Shown one piece after another: positions 17,280 to 26,050 of a stretch of 64,000 nucleotides of DNA (position 1 is the first letter of the stretch; each line of letters begins with the position of its first letter). The notes beneath the pieces are model-generated. The model was given only the letters and a program-made list of their open reading frames with translations, was not told the origin of the DNA and made no database searches. The DNA is from Petrotoga olearia DSM 13574 (GTDB taxonomy: Bacteria; Thermotogota; Thermotogae; Petrotogales; Petrotogaceae), in assembly GCF_002895525.1 (NCBI RefSeq), contig NZ_AZRL01000004.1, positions 1 to 64,000 on the forward strand, written 5' to 3'. The translations under genes and the position numbers were made by a program.

Positions 17280-18053
17280 TCACTCCTCGGAAATAGTTAT
17301 TCCCATTTCTTGCTCCAACGTTGAGTAACCGTTTTCCTCTATATCTTTAGCTAATTCTTGTGATCCTGTTTTAACTATTTTCCCGTCTATATAGATATGT
17401 ACGTAATCAGGAACAACAAAGTTCAAGATTCTTTGATAGTGTGTAATGAGTAATACTCCCATATTACCAGTTTTTACTCTGTTGATGTTTTCTGCAACTA
17501 TCCTCAGTGCATCAATATCTAAACCGGAATCTATCTCATCCAATATACTCAATTTTGGTTTAAGAAATCCCATTTGTAGTATTTCACTTTTTTTCTTTTC
17601 ACCACCGGAAAACCCGGTATTGATATATCTCTCCAGAAATTCTCCGTTGAGATCTAAATTTTGGGATAACTGGGATATTACTTTATTTAATTCCAATAGT
17701 GTAATTTTATCCTCTTTATGAATGTTTCTGAAGGAATTAATCAAGAATTGTCTCATCTTTATCCCTTCAACCTCTTCAGGAGTTTGAAAAGACATAAACA
17801 AACCTAATTTAGCCCTTTCATCTGTAGAAAGATCTAAAATAGATTGCCCTTCAAATAAGATATCTCCTGAGGTAACTTGGTACTTTGGATTCCCCATGAT
17901 AACATGGGCTAATGTAGATTTTCCAGACCCATTTGGACCCATTAACGCATGTATCTCACCCTTATTTATAGTTAAGTTAACGCCTTTTAATATTTCAACA
18001 TCTTCATTTCTAACTTTTGCCTTCAAATCCTGTAATTCTAAAAGAGCTGACAT
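17280..18053 (-). CDS. sufC: Fe-S assembly ATPase SufC
   Basis: ABC-type ATPase of the Suf complex, 257 residues, cytoplasmic. Walker A is ALMGPNGSGKSTLAHVIMG near residue 35. The signature region is NTGFSGGEKKKSEILQM near 146, Walker B is LSILDEIDSGLD near 169, and an H-loop LLITHYQRIL follows. The SufC-specific EIDSGLDIDAL is intact. It is the first gene of the operon, only four bases ahead of sufB. Confidence 0.96.
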   Translation of the reverse strand: MSALLELQDLKAKVRNEDVEILKGVNLTINKGEIHALMGPNGSGKSTLAHVIMGNPKYQVTSGDILFEGQSILDLSTDERAKLGLFMSFQTPEEVEGIKMRQFLINSFRNIHKEDKITLLELNKVISQLSQNLDLNGEFLERYINTGFSGGEKKKSEILQMGFLKPKLSILDEIDSGLDIDALRIVAENINRVKTGNMGVLLITHYQRILNFVVPDYVHIYIDGKIVKTGSQELAKDIEENGYSTLEQEMGITISEE

Positions 18054-18105
18054 CCCTTTTCCTCCTTCTAATTAGCAATGTTATTTTTTTAACACTTTAC
18101 TTTAA

Positions 18106-18135
18106 ATTCTACCATATTAGTCAACTTTAAGTCAA
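18106..18135 (-). promoter_or_regulatory. Promoter of the suf operon
   Basis: Read on the minus strand: TTGACT (18135-18130), 18-base spacer, TGG-TAGAAT (-10 at 18111-18106 with extended TGN). It lies about 50 bases upstream of sufC. A second TTGACT lies 12 bases further on inside the spacer and could be part of an operator. Confidence 0.7.
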
Positions 18136-18227
18136 GAAAAATTGTACAAAAAACAGTACCTTAAACAACACTTAAAGTTTAAACCAGAATCTCCATAATT
18201 AGTTAAGTTTTTACGTATTTTAAAATA

Positions 18228-19130
18228 CTAAATGATCCCTCTTATTTCCTCTAATGTTGAAATCCCCTCTTTTTGCAAATATTCTTCTATACCTTCAATT
18301 ATCTCAACACAAGCCTTGGGGTTGATAAAATTAGCAGTGCCTACTTGCACAGCCCAAGCACCCGCCATTATGTACTCAATCGCATCTCTATAACCCATAA
18401 TTCCCCCAATACCTATAATAGGAACATCAACAGCTTTTGAAACTTCATAAACCATTCTTAAGGCAATAGGTTTTATACAAGGCCCTGATAGACCAGCAGT
18501 TATATTATCAAAAATGGCTTTTTTCTTGCTTATATCAACGGCTAAGGCTGGAAAAGTGTTTACAAGTGATAGTGCGTCTGCTCCTGCTTCAACGCAACTT
18601 TCAGCCATTTCAACGATATTTTCAGCACTTGGAGATAATTTTACTATTAGGGGCTTTTTGCAAACTTTCCTAACTTGTGTTACAACGTTGCTAGCTATTT
18701 CTGCCTTTGTACCGAAAGAAATGCCTCCTTCTTTAACGTTAGGGCACGAAATGTTCAGCTCTATCATATCAATATCGGTTTGGTTTAGCTTTTCAACAGA
18801 AATAACGTATTCTTCGATTGTATTTCCACTAACATTGGCAATTATCACCGTATCTTGGCTGTGTAAGAAAGGAAGCTCTTCTTCAATAAACGCGTCTATA
18901 CCGGGATTTTGTAAACCAATACTGTTCATTATGCCCCCTGTGGTTTCATGAATTCGTACACCTTTATTTCCTTCTCTTTGTCTTAAAGTTAGCCCTTTGG
19001 TTGATAATCCACCTAATTTAGAGATGGGAAAGTATTCTAAAAACTCTCTACCAAAACCAAAAGTCCCAGAAGCAGCTATTACAGGATTTTTAAACTCTAC
19101 TCCAGCTATGTTCACTTTGGTATCAATCAT
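18228..19130 (-). CDS. pyrD: Dihydroorotate dehydrogenase B, catalytic subunit
   Basis: FMN subunit of the NAD-dependent class 1B enzyme, which oxidises dihydroorotate to orotate. The protein has about 300 residues from the ATG at 19130, which overlaps the pyrK stop and follows GGGAGGT. A longer frame to 19154 has no support. Motifs: NPVIAASGTFGFG near residue 15, the catalytic cysteine in ELNISCPNVKEGG near 122, LIVKLSPS near 157, and the FMN phosphate-binding GIGGIMGYRDAIEYIMAGA near 240. The adjacent pyrK confirms class 1B. Confidence 0.95.
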   Translation of the reverse strand: MIDTKVNIAGVEFKNPVIAASGTFGFGREFLEYFPISKLGGLSTKGLTLRQREGNKGVRIHETTGGIMNSIGLQNPGIDAFIEEELPFLHSQDTVIIANVSGNTIEEYVISVEKLNQTDIDMIELNISCPNVKEGGISFGTKAEIASNVVTQVRKVCKKPLIVKLSPSAENIVEMAESCVEAGADALSLVNTFPALAVDISKKKAIFDNITAGLSGPCIKPIALRMVYEVSKAVDVPIIGIGGIMGYRDAIEYIMAGAWAVQVGTANFINPKACVEIIEGIEEYLQKEGISTLEEIRGII

Positions 19131-19863
19131 CAAAAAATACCTCCCTTCCCTCAAAAACGGGTCCCCCTTTACATACCCTTTTCATCCCAGATTTTGTCTT
19201 TATGCTGCATCCCAAGCATGCTCCCATACCACAGGCCATGATACTTTCCATAGAGACAAAAACAGGAATCATATTTTCACATTTTTCAACTACTTTTTTC
19301 ATCATGGCGGAAGGGCCGCAAGTGAAAACAACATCATATTTTTCTGGTCTGAATATATCCGTTATGAAACCTTTTTGACCTGTAGAACCATCTTCAGTCG
19401 TTATATAGATCTTATTCACATACTTTTGTACGTAGTGCATATAATAAACTTCATTTGTAAATCCAGCATAAAAATCGATCTCTGCACTCAACTTTTTTGC
19501 CAAATAAATCATTGGAGGTATACCGATACCACCGGAAATTAAAGCAACTTTTCCATTTACATTCAAATTAAAACCATTCCCCAAGGGGCCCAAAACCTTT
19601 AACTTATCTTTTGGTTTCAGTTTGGATAGGTAATTTGTTCCTCGCCCAACAATTTTGTACAAGAAAGTCACAACGTTTCCTTCTATATTGCATATACTAA
19701 AAGGTCTAGACAAAAGAGGATCAAAATCCCAACTACGCAGCATATAAAACTGTCCAGGATCACCCAAACTGTCGTTGAATTCTATTTGAACTTTCAACTC
19801 GAATATGTCTTTTGCGATTTCAGTATTAGAGGAAATATCTACTTCCCTATACCCCTCTTTCAC
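19123..19863 (-). CDS. pyrK: Dihydroorotate dehydrogenase B, electron transfer subunit
   Basis: Carries electrons from PyrD to NAD through FAD and a [2Fe-2S] cluster. It has 246 residues: FAD domain with RPFSICNIEGN near residue 54, NAD domain with GGIGIPPMIYLAKKL near 111, and the C-terminal cluster ligands in CGMGACLGCS and KRVCKGG near residues 210-232. The GTG start follows GAGGATATTCAAA. The stop overlaps pyrD. Confidence 0.95.
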   Translation of the reverse strand: MKEGYREVDISSNTEIAKDIFELKVQIEFNDSLGDPGQFYMLRSWDFDPLLSRPFSICNIEGNVVTFLYKIVGRGTNYLSKLKPKDKLKVLGPLGNGFNLNVNGKVALISGGIGIPPMIYLAKKLSAEIDFYAGFTNEVYYMHYVQKYVNKIYITTEDGSTGQKGFITDIFRPEKYDVVFTCGPSAMMKKVVEKCENMIPVFVSMESIMACGMGACLGCSIKTKSGMKRVCKGGPVFEGREVFFDD

Positions 19864-20725
19864 TTTGAATATCCTCCCTCATGTCAAGTACCGCTTTTCT
19901 GGCGTAATCTGCAAATCTTTGGCCCCCATCCTCGTAGTTTTTATAAGCGGTTATTATTCCCCTTGAAGAGTTGATAACGCCGCCATTACCTTTGTTTAAA
20001 TAAAGAGAAACGTCTTTCCCAATTGCCCCTTGATGACCGTATCCAGGGATCAAAAAGAACATATTTTTATATCTCTTTCTAATTTCTTTGGCTTCATCAA
20101 CATGTGTCCCACCTATAACAGCACCTATTGAACTGTAACCGCAACTCCCACGGTACTTAGACCCTATTTCATCAACTTTGTCTCCGACAATGTAATAAAG
20201 ATATTGGTCTTTTGGAGATACTTTCAAATATTGTATGTCTTTGGCTCCTGGATTCGATGTTCTAAGAAGTACGAAGACTCCTTTCTCTCCACTTTCAATG
20301 TATTTAAGGTAAGGTGTTAAGGTATCAAAACCAAGGTATGGATTTAGCGTTATAAAATCAACCTCAAACTCTCCTTCGAAATGGGCTTTAGCGTACATCT
20401 GAGCGGTGGATGAAATATCACCTCGTTTTATATCCCCTATTGTTATCTTTTTTATACTTCTTAAATATTCTATCGTTTTTTTATACCCTAAAAGGCCTTT
20501 TATGCCGTATGCTTCATAATATGCTATTTGTAATTTATATACCGGTACCAAATCACATGTTTTGTCTATTATCTCTTTGTTGAATTTGAACAAAACTTCA
20601 TCAATATCTTGATACTTTTCTTTTAAGTTAACCGGTATATAATCCAAATGTGTATCCAATCCGACACAAACATTCCCGTTTTTTTCAACCTCGTTGAATA
20701 ATCTATCTATTATCAAATTTGACAC
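19847..20725 (-). CDS. pyrF: Orotidine 5'-phosphate decarboxylase
   Basis: Converts OMP to UMP. At 292 residues it belongs to the longer type 2 family rather than the 230-residue type common in Bacillus or E. coli. Motifs are NVCVGLDTHLDYIP at the N-terminus, the catalytic DxKxxD in IGDIKRGDISSTAQ near residue 97, and LIPGYGHQGAIGKDV near 220. The GTG start follows AAAGGGGAG. It overlaps both neighbours (pyrC upstream, pyrK downstream). Confidence 0.94.
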   Translation of the reverse strand: MSNLIIDRLFNEVEKNGNVCVGLDTHLDYIPVNLKEKYQDIDEVLFKFNKEIIDKTCDLVPVYKLQIAYYEAYGIKGLLGYKKTIEYLRSIKKITIGDIKRGDISSTAQMYAKAHFEGEFEVDFITLNPYLGFDTLTPYLKYIESGEKGVFVLLRTSNPGAKDIQYLKVSPKDQYLYYIVGDKVDEIGSKYRGSCGYSSIGAVIGGTHVDEAKEIRKRYKNMFFLIPGYGHQGAIGKDVSLYLNKGNGGVINSSRGIITAYKNYEDGGQRFADYARKAVLDMREDIQSERGV

Positions 20726-21899
20726 TCCCCTTTTTGTATTTGATCTCTCCCTTTCGAATTGTTGCTATAACTTCTCCATAAAATTCCATCCCATCAAAAG
20801 GAGTATTTTTGCCTTTGGAGAGGAATTCGTCTTTGTTGATTTTAACCTTCTTTTCTAAATCTACAATAACTACATCTCCATCATATCCTACCTGTATTTT
20901 TCCTTTTTTAACCCCTAACATATCCGCTGGTTTTGAAGACATAAGTTGAGATAAGCGATTAAGTGAAATTTCTTCACTTTTTACCAACTTTGTATAACAA
21001 ACAAGGAAAGCGGTTTCTAACCCTGAGATACCAGGTGCCCCTTTTTCTTTGTCTTCCATAGAATGAGGGGCATGATCAGTTCCTATAATATCTACGGTCC
21101 CATCCTTTATTCCCTTGATTATTTCCAAAACATCTTCTTTTTCTCTTATTGGAGGATTAACTTTGTAATCGTAATTGTATAAAGCTAAGTGGTGGGGGGT
21201 AACTTCGCAGGTAAGATTTTGTAATTCTCTTTTTGCCTTTCTTATACCTTCTATTGCCTCTTTCGTACTTACGTGGGCTAAATGAAGAGAGGCTCCTGTT
21301 AATTTCGCAAGGTATATGTCTCTAAAAGTCATCAAATTCTCAGAAAGTCTCGTATCTATCGTTACTATTTCATCGTCTTCTTCATGCGCTATGATAGTTA
21401 AACCTTTCTCTTTTGCTTTTATCATCGCTAAATACATAGTCAAATTTGACTGAACACCTTTTCCATCATCGGATATGAATTTCACTTTGTCATCTACATA
21501 ATCCAAATGTTCTAAAGATTTTCCATCAAAGTTCTTTGTAATAGAAACCGTTTGGTGAACATCGATCAAATTTAATTCTTTAGCTTTGTTCAACACGTAA
21601 TTAACAACTTTCATATCACTGCATATAGGATTGGTGTTACCCATCAGATTCACACATGTGTATCCGCCTTTCAATGCTGCTAAACTGCCAGAATGCAAAT
21701 CTTCTTTATAAGTATAACCAGGATCTCTGAAGTGTGCGTGCATATCTATAAAGGCAGGCATAACAACCAAACCCTTAGCATCTAAAGTATAAGCATCGTA
21801 ATTCAAATCTCTCCCATAATCATCTATCTTTCCATCTTTAATGTACAAATCCCCAAATAAATCTTTTTCTTCATCCACAATCCTACAATTTTTAATCAA
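20703..21899 (-). CDS. pyrC: Dihydroorotase
   Basis: Zinc amidohydrolase that closes carbamoyl aspartate to dihydroorotate. It has 398 residues: metal-binding DMHAHFRDPGYTYKED near residue 52, NLMGNTNP near 85, IAHEED near 171, LHLAHVSTKEA near 205 and GTDHAPHSMEDKEKGAPG near 273. The only plausible start is the TTG at 21899, 16 bases after GGGGGTGA, which is a longer spacing than usual. The first gene of the pyr operon; no PyrR-type leader hairpin is obvious upstream. Confidence 0.94.
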   Translation of the reverse strand: MIKNCRIVDEEKDLFGDLYIKDGKIDDYGRDLNYDAYTLDAKGLVVMPAFIDMHAHFRDPGYTYKEDLHSGSLAALKGGYTCVNLMGNTNPICSDMKVVNYVLNKAKELNLIDVHQTVSITKNFDGKSLEHLDYVDDKVKFISDDGKGVQSNLTMYLAMIKAKEKGLTIIAHEEDDEIVTIDTRLSENLMTFRDIYLAKLTGASLHLAHVSTKEAIEGIRKAKRELQNLTCEVTPHHLALYNYDYKVNPPIREKEDVLEIIKGIKDGTVDIIGTDHAPHSMEDKEKGAPGISGLETAFLVCYTKLVKSEEISLNRLSQLMSSKPADMLGVKKGKIQVGYDGDVVIVDLEKKVKINKDEFLSKGKNTPFDGMEFYGEVIATIRKGEIKYKKGSVKFDNR

Positions 21900-21974
21900 A
21901 ACATTAATTTTAATTCACCCCCTACATAGATTCTTTTTTATTCTCTCAATTTTACTACTTACGTTAATACATAG

Positions 21975-22019
21975 AAAAAAAGTAGTGTTAACTTTATTTG
22001 ACTTCGAGTTTAACACTAC
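21975..22019 (-). terminator. Intrinsic terminator of the ABC-2 transporter transcript
   Basis: On the minus strand a perfect 10 bp stem (22019-22010 with 21991-21982) with an 18-base loop runs into TTTTTTT. It separates the transporter genes at 22100-23501 from pyrC downstream. Confidence 0.8.
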
Positions 22020-22099
22020 CTTTGGCTTTTATGAAAATAAACCAATTGAAAATCATTTTTTCTCCAAACTGTCTATATAAACTTTATTCTTAACTCCCT

Positions 22100-22798
22100 T
22101 TAATCTGGAATCGTTAACACTACAGTCTCTTTTGTTATCTTTCTCCCCGCTATTACTGTGAAGAAAAATAAAAATATCCCTACTCCTAACAGTATCCATA
22201 ACAGTATGTCATTGAACTGTTCTGTCACGGGAAAAGATGAAGTCAAATAACTGCCACCAAAGATAACTATGAATCCTATTATAAAAAACAAGTTATTGAT
22301 TATACTTATTCTTTTGATTCTAAAAATTAGATAATACATAATAGAAAGCAATCCAAAACCAAAGACCGACACAAATATAATTATTTTAAAGAGTGAACCA
22401 GTAAAAAAACTTTTTTCAAGGAAAGTACTTGTTATAATATTTGGAATGATGAACATTAATACCAATTCAACTTCCATAACTATCCAACCAACAATAATAG
22501 AGCTATATAGATAAGGTTGTATTTCAAAGCCATTCGAGAGTAAAAGTTCTATTCTACCTGTTGTTTTTTCTGGTATAACTAAATTGTTGAGTATCATGTA
22601 GGCTCCCATCGTGTACATACTTATAGCCATGAGAATAAGCATTCTATTGAAAATAAGCTCCGCTGCCTCATTAGGTCCAGAACTCACAAAACTATAAAGT
22701 ATAAAAGTTATTATTGCTATTAATAAAATTGCCGGAAAATAGAAGTTAACAAAACTGGTTAATAGCATCCTAAAATTATATTTCATTATTTTCTTCAT
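22100..22798 (-). CDS. ABC-2 type transporter permease
   Basis: A hydrophobic protein of 232 residues with about six membrane segments, typical of ABC-2 export permeases. It overlaps the stop of the ATPase gene upstream by 23 bases, so the two form one transporter. The substrate is unknown; nothing in the sequence points to one. A motif near its C-terminus, FPVTEQFNDIL, reappears as a stray fragment at about 30640-30670 (see findings). Confidence 0.82.
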   Translation of the reverse strand: MKKIMKYNFRMLLTSFVNFYFPAILLIAIITFILYSFVSSGPNEAAELIFNRMLILMAISMYTMGAYMILNNLVIPEKTTGRIELLLSNGFEIQPYLYSSIIVGWIVMEVELVLMFIIPNIITSTFLEKSFFTGSLFKIIIFVSVFGFGLLSIMYYLIFRIKRISIINNLFFIIGFIVIFGGSYLTSSFPVTEQFNDILLWILLGVGIFLFFFTVIAGRKITKETVVLTIPD

Positions 22799-23501
22799 CT
22801 ATATACACCCCCACTTTTTCTAAGAATAACTCTTCTAAGTTTCTGTAATTACTTAATATATCGCTTTTTAAGTTATCCAACACTATTTCTCCTTTTTTCA
22901 TAAGCATTACCCTGTGGGCTAACTTTTCCACTTCTGCTAAATCGTGAGAGGTGTAGAATATACTTTTTCCTTCTTTGTTGAGTTTAAATATTAACTCCCT
23001 CATCTTTATTCTTGAAACAGGATCCAAACCACTCATGGGTTCATCAAGTATGAGAAGCTCTGGATCTTTTAAAAGTCCTAAAATAAAAGAAAACTTCCTT
23101 CTCGTTCCTTTTGAATAAGTATGAACCTTTTTTGGTAAGAATTCTGAGATGTCTAAATATTTTGCATAGCTTTCTATTTGGTCATTTGATAGTTTGCCAC
23201 CGAGATATTCTCTGAATATTTCGATATTTTTCCATCCCGTTTCTTTTTCCCAGAGCAAATCCTTTTCCGAAACAACCCCAATGGTTAAGCCATCTTTTTT
23301 GATTACTTGATCCTTTCCATGGTTGTAGATCCCTGTAAGGCACCTTATTGTTGTAGTCTTTCCTGCTCCATTGGGACCTACCAAAGCCAAAATCTCATTC
23401 CCTACAACATCGAAGGTTATACCTTTTAGTATTTTGTTACCACCAAGTTCCTTTATTAAAGATTTAACAGAGATAAGTGTTCCTTTGTTTTTTGATACCA
23501 T
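22776..23501 (-). CDS. ABC transporter ATP-binding protein
   Basis: Cytoplasmic ATPase of 241 residues paired with the permease gene that follows. Walker A is LALVGPNGAGKTTTIRCLTG near residue 36, Walker B is LLILDEPMSGLDP near 153, and an H-loop SHDLAEVEKL follows. The signature region reads TYSKGTRRKFSF, so the canonical LSGGQ is replaced by YSKGT, which is common in ABC-2 type exporters. Likely an export system of the CcmA/BcrA type; substrate unknown. Confidence 0.88.
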   Translation of the reverse strand: MVSKNKGTLISVKSLIKELGGNKILKGITFDVVGNEILALVGPNGAGKTTTIRCLTGIYNHGKDQVIKKDGLTIGVVSEKDLLWEKETGWKNIEIFREYLGGKLSNDQIESYAKYLDISEFLPKKVHTYSKGTRRKFSFILGLLKDPELLILDEPMSGLDPVSRIKMRELIFKLNKEGKSIFYTSHDLAEVEKLAHRVMLMKKGEIVLDNLKSDILSNYRNLEELFLEKVGVYIDEENNEI

Positions 23502-23867
23502 CTACAATTCCCCCCTTTAGATTATTCTTTTAATTAAAGACTAAAATTTCAAATAATTCAACCCTTCATTTTAATCATACACTTTCCCATATGGTTTTCA
23601 ACTGTTTTTTTATTGGCTTCAAATATGTATTCATAAAGTATTGCAGAGATCGGTTAAAAAACTTATCTTAAAATTATTTATGATGGTTTTTATCGGATAT
23701 AATGCCTTTGTCTTTCTTTTGGTTATTATAAGAGAGTTATGATATAATAAACTTTAGAATAAAAAGAGAAGCTTCAAGAATTATTAACATTCTAAAGGAA
23801 GGCGTTTTTGAAGTAAATTTTATTTTATATTTTTGTTGCTATTGGGTAAAGGAAAGAGGGTTGAGAA
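23502..23867. other. 366 bp intergenic region between divergent genes
   Basis: Holds the divergent control regions of the ABC ATPase gene (minus) and the 571-residue protein gene (plus). Positions 23598-23645 are similar to 36553-36601, the upstream edge of a degraded second copy of the gene. A TGA-TATAAT sequence (23740-23748) is a probable extended -10 for the plus-strand gene. I see no other structure here. Confidence 0.6.
23719..23748 (+). promoter_or_regulatory. Probable promoter of the 571-residue protein gene
   Basis: TTGGTT (23719-23724), 18-base spacer, TATAAT (23743-23748) with a TGA extension. The leader would be about 110 bases. Confidence 0.5.
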
Positions 23868-25583
23868 ATGAACATTAAACTACTGGATAAAATTGTGAGT
23901 AAAGGACAGTTCATAAGACCTATTTTGAATTATGTTGTTCATTATTTAGAAAGTGATAGATCAGATAAAAATAAAAACATCATCAATTACATAAACGTTT
24001 TAAAATTAAAATGGGATGTTAAATACGATGAAGCCCTCGAGATAATAGATGAAGAGTTACAAAAGTTAAAAAAAGGTGGTTTGTATTGTCTAATTTTAAT
24101 TGAAAAAATAGATATTTTGGTCAAACTTTCTAGAAATGAAGAAATTAAAGAAGTATTCAATCAATTGAAGGAAGAATTCGAAAAACTTCCTAAGTATTTA
24201 AGAGGAATAGTTGTTGAGAATTTAAAGAATGTTCGTGAATTAAATTTTGATGAAAAAGATTTGCAAACCATTAGGATTTGGAGTGAAAGTTATGAAAATG
24301 CTCCTATTACCAAAGGCTTCATATTACTATCAAGAGCAAGAGGGAAAAAGAACGAAGAAAGATACGAAGAAGCAGTTTGTTTAAACATCGAAGCATTTAA
24401 GATTTTAAAAACTATTCCACATCCTTCTGGCATGGTACAAGCTTTAAACAATTCATCTTGGTGGTTGAAAGATGCAAACAAAGAAAAGGCTTTAGCTTTT
24501 ATTTTTCCATTAGGATTCTACCTTGGTTACTATTTCCATGATGACAATTTAAAAGTTTTCAATTCCCTTGATACTATATTTCAAGTGCAGAAGAATAACA
24601 ACGATCCTTTGGTTTATGAATCCGCCTTTATCTTTTCAAAGTGTTTATCTCAACTAAACAAAGCAGAAGGTGAATCGATAAAAAATACTTTTAAAGATAT
24701 CATTAACCAATTAAAGTACTATGTATTCAATTTGGATAACAACCAACACAGAAGTACACCAAAACTAAGAGATTTCATAAGGAAAGAAATAGGAAAAGAA
24801 AAGATACCCATAGACTCAATGAACGTTTCTGAAAGAACGTTGAAAGAGTTTTTATCTGCAAAGACAAAGTACATTCAACCAAGTACCTTGAGAAACATAT
24901 TAGATGCTCTTGAGTTTGAAATCACTACATCCACACCTATATGCATAATCAAAGAATTGAAAAAGAAGGATATAGATAAGAAGTTTGAGATAAACCTTGA
25001 AAAGTTTAAAAACCTTTCAAAAGAAAGACAAATATCAGAGTTCTTTACATCTTACCTCGTTCATTACTACAAAGAAGAGATTGATCTAAAAAAGATATTT
25101 AAAGAGATAGAAGATGACAGTTTAATTGAAGAAAGATGTGATTACTACACGAAAGAGTTAATAAACTCTATCTTCGAAAGAAATCAAAAGATAGATTTTA
25201 ATTCTTTACTAACAAACGTTCAAGAACCAAAAATCCACACAAACAAAAATATAACCTTCACCGATCATCCTTTTTATTTGGGAAGGAAAGATGTTGTAAA
25301 AAAGTTTATGAAAGACTTAAATAAAAAGAATTTAAAAGAGTTCATAGAAAATTACATTAGTCTTGATGCAAGCCAAAAAAAGATAATAGAAAGATTCATA
25401 ATGAATTACGGTAGGTACTACGATTTAAAGGATATACCAAAAGAATTCACACCGAAAGTACCAAAAGAGATTGATCCATTCGTGAAAAAATACACGCTGA
25501 AAAGAAAGCCTTCTGCTGTTTCTTTTTATGTGTTTGAAGGGGAAGAAAGAGGAGAATTTGTAGAAATTATCGGCAATTTTTAA
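23868..25583 (+). CDS. Unrecognised 571-residue protein with helical repeats and an HTH-like segment
   Basis: I do not recognise the family. Residues 1 to about 290 look like helical TPR-type repeats rich in Lys, Glu, Leu and Tyr. Residues about 322-350 (SERTLKEFLSAKTKYIQPST and following) resemble an XRE-type helix-turn-helix. The C-terminal part is charged and contains DASQKKIIERFIMNYGRY, again like sequences near phage-type HTH domains. It has no signal peptide or membrane segment, so it is probably cytoplasmic. A regulator with a sensory repeat domain is a fair guess. A degraded copy of its 5' edge and 3' end lies at 36553-36745, so it belongs to a duplicated family. Confidence 0.6.
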   Translation: MNIKLLDKIVSKGQFIRPILNYVVHYLESDRSDKNKNIINYINVLKLKWDVKYDEALEIIDEELQKLKKGGLYCLILIEKIDILVKLSRNEEIKEVFNQLKEEFEKLPKYLRGIVVENLKNVRELNFDEKDLQTIRIWSESYENAPITKGFILLSRARGKKNEERYEEAVCLNIEAFKILKTIPHPSGMVQALNNSSWWLKDANKEKALAFIFPLGFYLGYYFHDDNLKVFNSLDTIFQVQKNNNDPLVYESAFIFSKCLSQLNKAEGESIKNTFKDIINQLKYYVFNLDNNQHRSTPKLRDFIRKEIGKEKIPIDSMNVSERTLKEFLSAKTKYIQPSTLRNILDALEFEITTSTPICIIKELKKKDIDKKFEINLEKFKNLSKERQISEFFTSYLVHYYKEEIDLKKIFKEIEDDSLIEERCDYYTKELINSIFERNQKIDFNSLLTNVQEPKIHTNKNITFTDHPFYLGRKDVVKKFMKDLNKKNLKEFIENYISLDASQKKIIERFIMNYGRYYDLKDIPKEFTPKVPKEIDPFVKKYTLKRKPSAVSFYVFEGEERGEFVEIIGNF

Positions 25584-25612
25584 TTGAAAAACGCCCATGT
25601 TGGGCATCTTTA
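25584..25612. terminator. Bidirectional terminator between the 571-residue gene and the Rpn fragment
   Basis: GCCCA-TGT-TGGGC stem. On the minus strand it is followed by GTTTTT and on the plus strand by ATCTTT. The same hairpin, slightly altered, is found at 36691-36706 in the degraded copy. Confidence 0.7.
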
Positions 25613-25617
25613 AAAAA

Positions 25618-25851
25618 TTATTTCAATAACTCTTTTAGTTCTTCTATGGTTATTTCTAACAAGTTATCCCCTATGTAATCTATCGTCTTCTCATCTGCTT
25701 TTCTTATCTTGTCTTTTATCTCTTCGGTTAATTGGTTACCAAATCTTTTGTTTAATATTCTAATTGCAAATTCTCTTTCGCCTTCAAGTTTTCCTTCCAC
25801 TTTAGCTTTTTCTCTGTCTCTTTTTGCTATCTCTTCTAATGTGTTAAACAT
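25618..25851 (-). pseudogene. C-terminal fragment of an Rpn/PD-(D/E)XK transposase-like nuclease
   Basis: About 77 residues: IAKRDREKAKVEGKLEGERE, then RILNKRFGNQLTEEIKD, ending LLEITIEELKELLK. This is the typical C-terminal tail of Rpn-family (PDDEXK-type) recombination-promoting nucleases, which normally have about 280 residues or more. The catalytic N-terminal domain is absent. An ATG at 25851 with GGAGGTG before it could still give a small protein; an extension to 25917 has no family resemblance. I read it as a truncated remnant, but a functional small protein cannot be excluded. Confidence 0.6.
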
Positions 25852-26050
25852 TTTGGCACCTCCATTTCTTTTAGCTCTTCGTACCTTTCTTCTCTCTCTT
25901 TGTATCCAGTCTTTCACATCCGTTAGCTATGCCTACTTATAGACATAAATACATTCCAACCAATTCCTTATTTGAATGACAATTAATTATAGTCTAGTAC
26001 GCAAGTTCCTAATTTTTCTACCTTCACTTTTTGAAAGAGATCCAAATGAT

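Noticed and set aside
18997-19542. A 181-residue plus-strand open frame opposite pyrK.
   Set aside because: pyrK and pyrD are unambiguous on the other strand; this frame has no start signal or recognisable domain.
21900-21974. A PyrR-type attenuator in front of pyrC.
   Set aside because: The only terminator nearby (21975-22019) ends the upstream transporter transcript, and the remaining leader has no stem-loop pair of the PyrR type.
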